DNA of 10,128 bases from DASZCR01 sp035942915 (GTDB lineage: Bacteria > Acidobacteriota > Blastocatellia > Pyrinomonadales > Pyrinomonadaceae), in contig DASZCR010000219.1 in NCBI GenBank assembly GCA_035942915.1, positions 1 through 10,128 on the forward strand, given 5' to 3'. The notes below the pieces were generated by a model. The model did not search any database. It was not told the origin of the DNA and was given only the letters and a program-made list of their open reading frames with translations. How positions within the stretch are numbered: position 1 is the first letter of the stretch; each line of letters begins with the position of its first letter. Both the position numbers and the translations under genes were made by a program. Below are positions 7,001 to 10,128 of the stretch, piece by piece.

Positions 7001-7990
7001 TCAGGCCACCTTCGGCCGCTGGATGTAGACGGCGATGAGGATGATGGCCGCCTTCAGGACGAGTCCCCACGAGAAGGGGATGCCGCGCATGTTAAAGCTC
7101 GTCGTGATGATTTGCATGATGAGCGCCCCGATGAACGTCCCGACGACGGTCGCGCGCCCGCCCGTCAAAGGCGTCCCGCCGACGACGACGGCCGCGATGG
7201 CGTCGAGTTCGATGTTGAGGCCGACCTTCGCCGCGTCGCTCGCGCCGAGCCGCGAGGTCTCAATCAACCCGGCCAGTCCGGCCAGCAACGCGCTCAACGC
7301 GTAGACCGAAATCTTCGTCCGATGTACCTTGATGCCCGCCAGATGCGCCGCCGCCTCGTTGCCGCCGACCGCGATGACGTAGCGGCCGAACGCCGTCGCG
7401 CGCACGACGAAGATTCCGAGCGCGACGACGGCCAACATCACCAAGACCTGCACCGGCACGCCGCCGACCAGCGGAAGCGGCCCCACCATTCCCTTGCCCA
7501 GATACTCAAACGTCGGGTCTGTAAACGGTATCAACTTGCCGCTGTTCATCAACTGCGCCGCGCCGCGCCCGGCGATGAGCATGCCGAGCGTGACGATGAT
7601 GGGCTGGATGCGGAAGCCTGAGATGAGCGCGCCGTTGACCGTCCCGACGGCCGTCGCCGCCAGCATTGCGATGAGGACGGCGACGCCCAATCCGCTGTCG
7701 AGGTTCGTTGCGACGAGCGCCGATGCGACGGCCATCACCGAGCCGACCGAGAGGTCGATGCCTCCGGTCGCAATGACGAGCGTCATCCCGACGGCGACGA
7801 GCATCTTCGGCGTCACTTCGACGAGGATGTTCTTGAAGTTGTTTACGTCGTTAAAATTGGTCGTGAACAGGCAATTGCCGACGAAGAGCAGGACGAGCGC
7901 GACGAGCGCGCCATAGGTCGGCCCCAAAGCGGCGAGGCGCGCCAGCACGCCGTTGTGTGTCGCCGGATTCGCACGAGTCGCATCAACCAT
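7001..7990 (-). CDS. ytfT: Sugar ABC transporter permease, RbsC family, YtfT-like (first permease)
   Basis: A 329-residue polytopic inner-membrane protein with the RbsC-family marks GMTLVIATGGIDLSVGSVMA (68-87), RIQPIIVTLGMLIAGRG (127-143), TAFGRYVIAVGGNEAAAHLAG (199-219, ATPase-contacting loop) and ELDAIAAVVVGGTPLTGGR (261-279). Several segments resemble E. coli YtfT as remembered: AGRGAAQL followed by a G-x-x-x-x-F stretch, ASDAAKVGLNIELDAI, and GALIMQ with a late GIPF. It should form the other half of the channel with the second permease, and both would share the ATPase encoded just upstream. AGGAGG at 8001-8006 overlaps the ATPase stop codon (8005-8007) and lies 10 nt before the ATG, so the ribosome finishing the ATPase is placed right at this start. 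The symbol is a family-level assignment. Confidence 0.91.
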   Translation of the reverse strand: MVDATRANPATHNGVLARLAALGPTYGALVALVLLFVGNCLFTTNFNDVNNFKNILVEVTPKMLVAVGMTLVIATGGIDLSVGSVMAVASALVATNLDSGLGVAVLIAMLAATAVGTVNGALISGFRIQPIIVTLGMLIAGRGAAQLMNSGKLIPFTDPTFEYLGKGMVGPLPLVGGVPVQVLVMLAVVALGIFVVRATAFGRYVIAVGGNEAAAHLAGIKVHRTKISVYALSALLAGLAGLIETSRLGASDAAKVGLNIELDAIAAVVVGGTPLTGGRATVVGTFIGALIMQIITTSFNMRGIPFSWGLVLKAAIILIAVYIQRPKVA

Positions 7991-8004
7991 CGTCTTCGCC
8001 CCTC

Positions 8005-9627
8005 CTACCTCTCGTCCGCCGACGGTGCGGCCGAAGAATCTGTCGCCGTCGCCTTGTCGTCGGCGCTCGCTTCGCCGTCGCCGGTCGCGCTGCCCTCGGC
8101 CATCGCGTGAATAATCGCGTCCTGCGTAATCTCCGCCCCGCGCAGTTCTCCGACGCGCTGCCCGTCGCGCAGCACGATGACGCGCGAACTGCCCTCGACC
8201 AGCTCTTCCAACTCCGACGAAATCATCAAGACGCCCAAGCCCGACTCGGCCAGTTCGTTGACGAGCGCCTGTATCTCGCCCTTCGCGCCGATGTCGATGC
8301 CGCGCGTCGGTTCGTCGAGGATGAGGAACTTCGGGTGCTTGCAGAGCCAGCGCGCGAGGAGAACTTTCTGCTGGTTGCCGCCCGAAAGCTCTCGGATTTT
8401 CTGGTCGGCGCTGGCGGCCTTGATGCCGAGCCGCTTCATGTAGCGTTCGACAATCTCGCTCTGGCGCGCGCGCGAAACTATCCCCATGCTGCTCAAAGTC
8501 GGGAGCGCGGCGAGCGTCAGGTTTTCGCGCACGGAGAGTTCGGGGATGATGCCTTCGGCCTTGCGGTCTTCGGAGAGGAAGGCGAGGCCGGCGGCGATGG
8601 CATCGCCCGGCGCGCGCGGGTTGATGCGCTCGCCGTCGAGATAGATTTCGCCCGCCTCCGCTTTGTCCGCGCCGAAGATGACGCGCGCCGTCTCCGTCCG
8701 TCCCGAACCGAGCAGACCGGCCATGCCGACAATCTCGCCGCGACGCGCCTCGACCGTCACACCGTTCAGTTTGCGCCCGCGCGTCAACCCTGCGGCTCGC
8801 AGCAGCGGCGCTTCGTCTGCCGCGCTCTCTCGGCCGCTCTCCTCCGCCTCGCCCGCGTGACGGCCGAAGGCGGTCGTTCCCTGTCGCAACTCCTCGCGCT
8901 GTTTGCCGAGCATCAGACAGACAAGGTCGAGTTTTTCCAATCCGGCGAGCGGGCGCGTGCCGACCAGACGCCCGTCGCGCAGGATGGTGACGCGGTCGCA
9001 GACGGCATACAACTCGTCGAAGCGATGGCTGATGTAAACGACGGCCGCGCCTTCGGCCTTGAGGCGACGAATCACGTCATACAGAATCGAGACTTCATGC
9101 TCGGTCAGGGAACTCGTCGGCTCGTCGAGGACGACCACCTTCGCGCCGAAGGAGACGCCGCGCGCGATGGCAATCATCTGTCGCAGCGCGATGTTGAGAC
9201 TGCCGAGCGTAGCGCGCGGGTCAATCTCCAAACCGAGACGCTGCAAAATCTCTCCGGCCGCCGCGTTCATCCGCTTCCAGTCAATCAGGCCGAAGCGGCG
9301 CGGCTCTCGTCCGAGGAAGATGTTTTCGGCAACGGTGCGATAGGCCAGCAGGTTGACCTCCTGATAGACGGCGACGACGCCCGCTTCCTGCGCGTCTTCG
9401 GGCGAGGCGAACTCGACGGGGCGGCCTTCGAGAAAGACCTGCCCGCCGTCGCGCGTGTACGCGCCAGTCATAATCTTAATCAGCGTCGATTTGCCCGCGC
9501 CGTTCTCCCCGACGAGCGCATGCACCTCGCCGCGCTCCAACGTCAGGTCAACGCCCGCCAGCGCCGTGTGCCCCGAAAAGATTTTCGTGATGCCCTCCAT
9601 CCGGAGGAGCGGCTCTGTTGTGCTCAT
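8005..9627 (-). CDS. ytfR: Sugar ABC transporter ATP-binding protein with two nucleotide-binding domains (RbsA/YtfR-like)
   Basis: The 540-residue protein powers sugar import and carries two fused ABC domains. Domain 1 has Walker A GENGAGKST (40-48), Q-loop YQEVNLL (88-94), Walker B VVLDEPTSSL (165-174) and switch H201. Its signature is degenerate (SLNIALRQM, 143-151, instead of LSGGQ-like). Domain 2 has a degenerate Walker A, GLLGSGRTE (304-312) with R310 in place of lysine, an intact signature LSGGNQQKV (414-422), Walker B FLILDEPTRGID (434-445) and SSELEEL without the switch histidine. This asymmetry is normal for the RbsA group. IFLGREPRRFGL (103-114) and GLLGSGRTETARVIFG closely resemble E. 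coli YtfR. The linker (248-274) is acidic, and a 30-residue Ser/Ala/Asp-rich tail (511-540) is longer than usual. The ATG has only a weak GAAGAG site, directly at the foot of the inverted repeat. Confidence 0.94.
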   Translation of the reverse strand: MSTTEPLLRMEGITKIFSGHTALAGVDLTLERGEVHALVGENGAGKSTLIKIMTGAYTRDGGQVFLEGRPVEFASPEDAQEAGVVAVYQEVNLLAYRTVAENIFLGREPRRFGLIDWKRMNAAAGEILQRLGLEIDPRATLGSLNIALRQMIAIARGVSFGAKVVVLDEPTSSLTEHEVSILYDVIRRLKAEGAAVVYISHRFDELYAVCDRVTILRDGRLVGTRPLAGLEKLDLVCLMLGKQREELRQGTTAFGRHAGEAEESGRESAADEAPLLRAAGLTRGRKLNGVTVEARRGEIVGMAGLLGSGRTETARVIFGADKAEAGEIYLDGERINPRAPGDAIAAGLAFLSEDRKAEGIIPELSVRENLTLAALPTLSSMGIVSRARQSEIVERYMKRLGIKAASADQKIRELSGGNQQKVLLARWLCKHPKFLILDEPTRGIDIGAKGEIQALVNELAESGLGVLMISSELEELVEGSSRVIVLRDGQRVGELRGAEITQDAIIHAMAEGSATGDGEASADDKATATDSSAAPSADER

Positions 9628-9635
9628 AGCTCTTC

Positions 9636-9781
9636 AGTGATAGGTGATAGGTGATGGGTGATAAGAGATAAGTGATGGATGATGAGTGATAGGTGAGAGG
9701 ATAAAACCTGTCTTTTCTTATTACCCCTCACCTATCACCTATCACTTCTTTCCTATCACCTCTCGCCCATCACCTATCACT
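9636..9781. repeat. Two head-to-head arrays of 7-bp repeats forming a large inverted repeat
   Basis: The left array (9636-9698) is nine consecutive heptamers of consensus RGTGATA on the plus strand. The right array (9719-9781) is nine heptamers of the same consensus on the minus strand, and 20 nt (9699-9718) separate them. The ends pair almost perfectly: 9636-9651 matches the complement of 9766-9781 at 15 of 16 positions. Around the centre, 9686-9700 matches the complement of 9724-9738 at 14 of 15. The mismatches become G-U pairs in the minus-strand transcript. The block fills nearly the whole 159 nt gap between the binding-protein stop and the ATPase start, and its lower end touches the ATPase ribosome-binding site. 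It may stabilise the upstream mRNA or limit read-through, or it may be a mobile repeat family. No ORF inside it is credible. Confidence 0.9.
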
Positions 9782-9786
9782 CTTGC

Positions 9787-10128
9787 TCAGTATGCTTCGT
9801 TGACGAACTGTGCAGCGTTCGATTTGTCGAAGAAGCGGTCTTGGTTGATGATTTGCGGCGGCAGTTTCTCGCCCCGAAGATGGCGTTCGAGCGCGTCGAA
9901 GGCGAGGGGGCCAAAGCGCGGGTTGCATTCAACGGTGACGTTCATCTCGCCGCGCATGATGGCTTCGAGCGCCGACTTCTGCCCGTCAATCGAGACGATG
10001 AGGACTTCCGTGCCCGGCTGCATCCCGGCCGCCTTGAGCGCTTGAATCGCGCCGAGCGCCATCTCGTCGTTGTGCGCGTAGACGACCGTGATGGCCTTGC
10101 CGTGCGCCTGTATGATGTTGCTCATCAC
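9787..10128 (-). CDS. ytfQ: Periplasmic sugar-binding protein of the ABC importer (YtfQ/RbsB-like), C-terminal fragment
   Basis: The last 113 residues are present, and the gene continues beyond the right edge of the window. The fragment starts in the helix before VVYAHNDEMALGAIQALKAAG (15-35), where N20 and D21 are expected sugar contacts of the periplasmic-binding type I fold. VSIDG (45-49) contributes another ligand-contacting aspartate, D48, and ECNPRFGPLAFDALE follows. VYAHND-x-M-x-x-GAIQA, SIDG, GP-x-AFDALE and the C-terminal Y resemble E. coli YtfQ, the galactofuranose-binding protein, more than ribose-binding protein. It should deliver sugar to the two permeases encoded downstream. As the first visible gene of the operon it is separated from the ATPase by the heptamer inverted repeat. 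The GTG-ATG at the window edge is internal, since a full protein of this family is roughly 320 residues. The signal peptide and promoter are outside the window. Confidence 0.9.
   Translation of the reverse strand: MMSNIIQAHGKAITVVYAHNDEMALGAIQALKAAGMQPGTEVLIVSIDGQKSALEAIMRGEMNVTVECNPRFGPLAFDALERHLRGEKLPPQIINQDRFFDKSNAAQFVNEAY

Noticed and set aside
6993..7070. A start of the GH43 gene at 7070
   Set aside because: It would overlap the permease gene by 70 nt and put 26 polar residues before a normal signal peptide; the ATG at 6992 follows the permease stop by 8 nt.
7957..9654. A 565-codon open frame on the plus strand opposite the sugar ATPase
   Set aside because: It is antisense to an ATPase with all its motifs in place, its translation is rich in Arg, Ala, Asp and Glu without any recognisable domain, and long stop-free antisense frames are expected in GC-rich genes.
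9636..9781. The repeat as a CRISPR array
   Set aside because: The units are contiguous 7-mers without spacers and in two opposing orientations, which does not fit repeat-spacer structure.
9686..10045. A plus-strand open frame running out of the heptamer repeat, with a repetitive PIT-type peptide at its start
   Set aside because: Its first part is a translation of the repeat and the rest is antisense to the sugar-binding protein.

Overview
The window is a GC-rich bacterial segment in which every convincing gene lies on the minus strand, so transcription runs from position 10128 towards position 1. Protein styles (heme A synthase CtaA, a signal-peptide S10 carboxypeptidase with an extra helical N-terminal region, a PhyH-type oxygenase, a GH43 glycosidase) and heptamer-repeat intergenic DNA would fit a soil-type Gram-negative heterotroph. 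Acidobacteriota (Blastocatellia-like) is my best guess, but this is an impression from protein style and not a demonstrated assignment.

Upstream part, 10128 to 4368: a sugar ABC importer. The order is substrate-binding protein (C-terminal part only, cut by the window edge), a remarkable intergenic inverted repeat, a double-domain sugar ABC ATPase, a first RbsC-family permease, a secreted GH43 glycoside hydrolase, and a second RbsC-family permease. Two different permeases with this ATPase and binding protein match the layout of the E. coli YtfQ-YtfR-YtfT-YjfF galactofuranose importer, and each protein resembles its counterpart in remembered signature stretches. The GH43 gene sits between the two permeases, which suggests release and uptake of a furanose such as arabinofuranose or galactofuranose.

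Downstream part, 4326 to 271: a PhyH-type Fe(II)/2-oxoglutarate oxygenase, a secreted S10 serine carboxypeptidase with an intact catalytic triad, and a fold-type I PLP aminotransferase. Gaps are 41 nt (second permease to PhyH), 212 nt with a hairpin (PhyH to peptidase) and 40 nt (peptidase to aminotransferase). The peptidase and aminotransferase could form a peptide and amino-acid catabolic pair. Whether they belong to the sugar operon is open, because the 212 nt gap breaks the tight packing.

Left edge, 172 to 1: the first 57 codons of a heme A synthase (ctaA), probably the start of a separate respiratory gene group.

The most unusual element is the 146 bp block at 9636-9781 between the binding protein and the ATPase. 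It consists of two head-to-head arrays of nine 7-bp units and ends directly at the weak ribosome-binding site of the ATPase gene.
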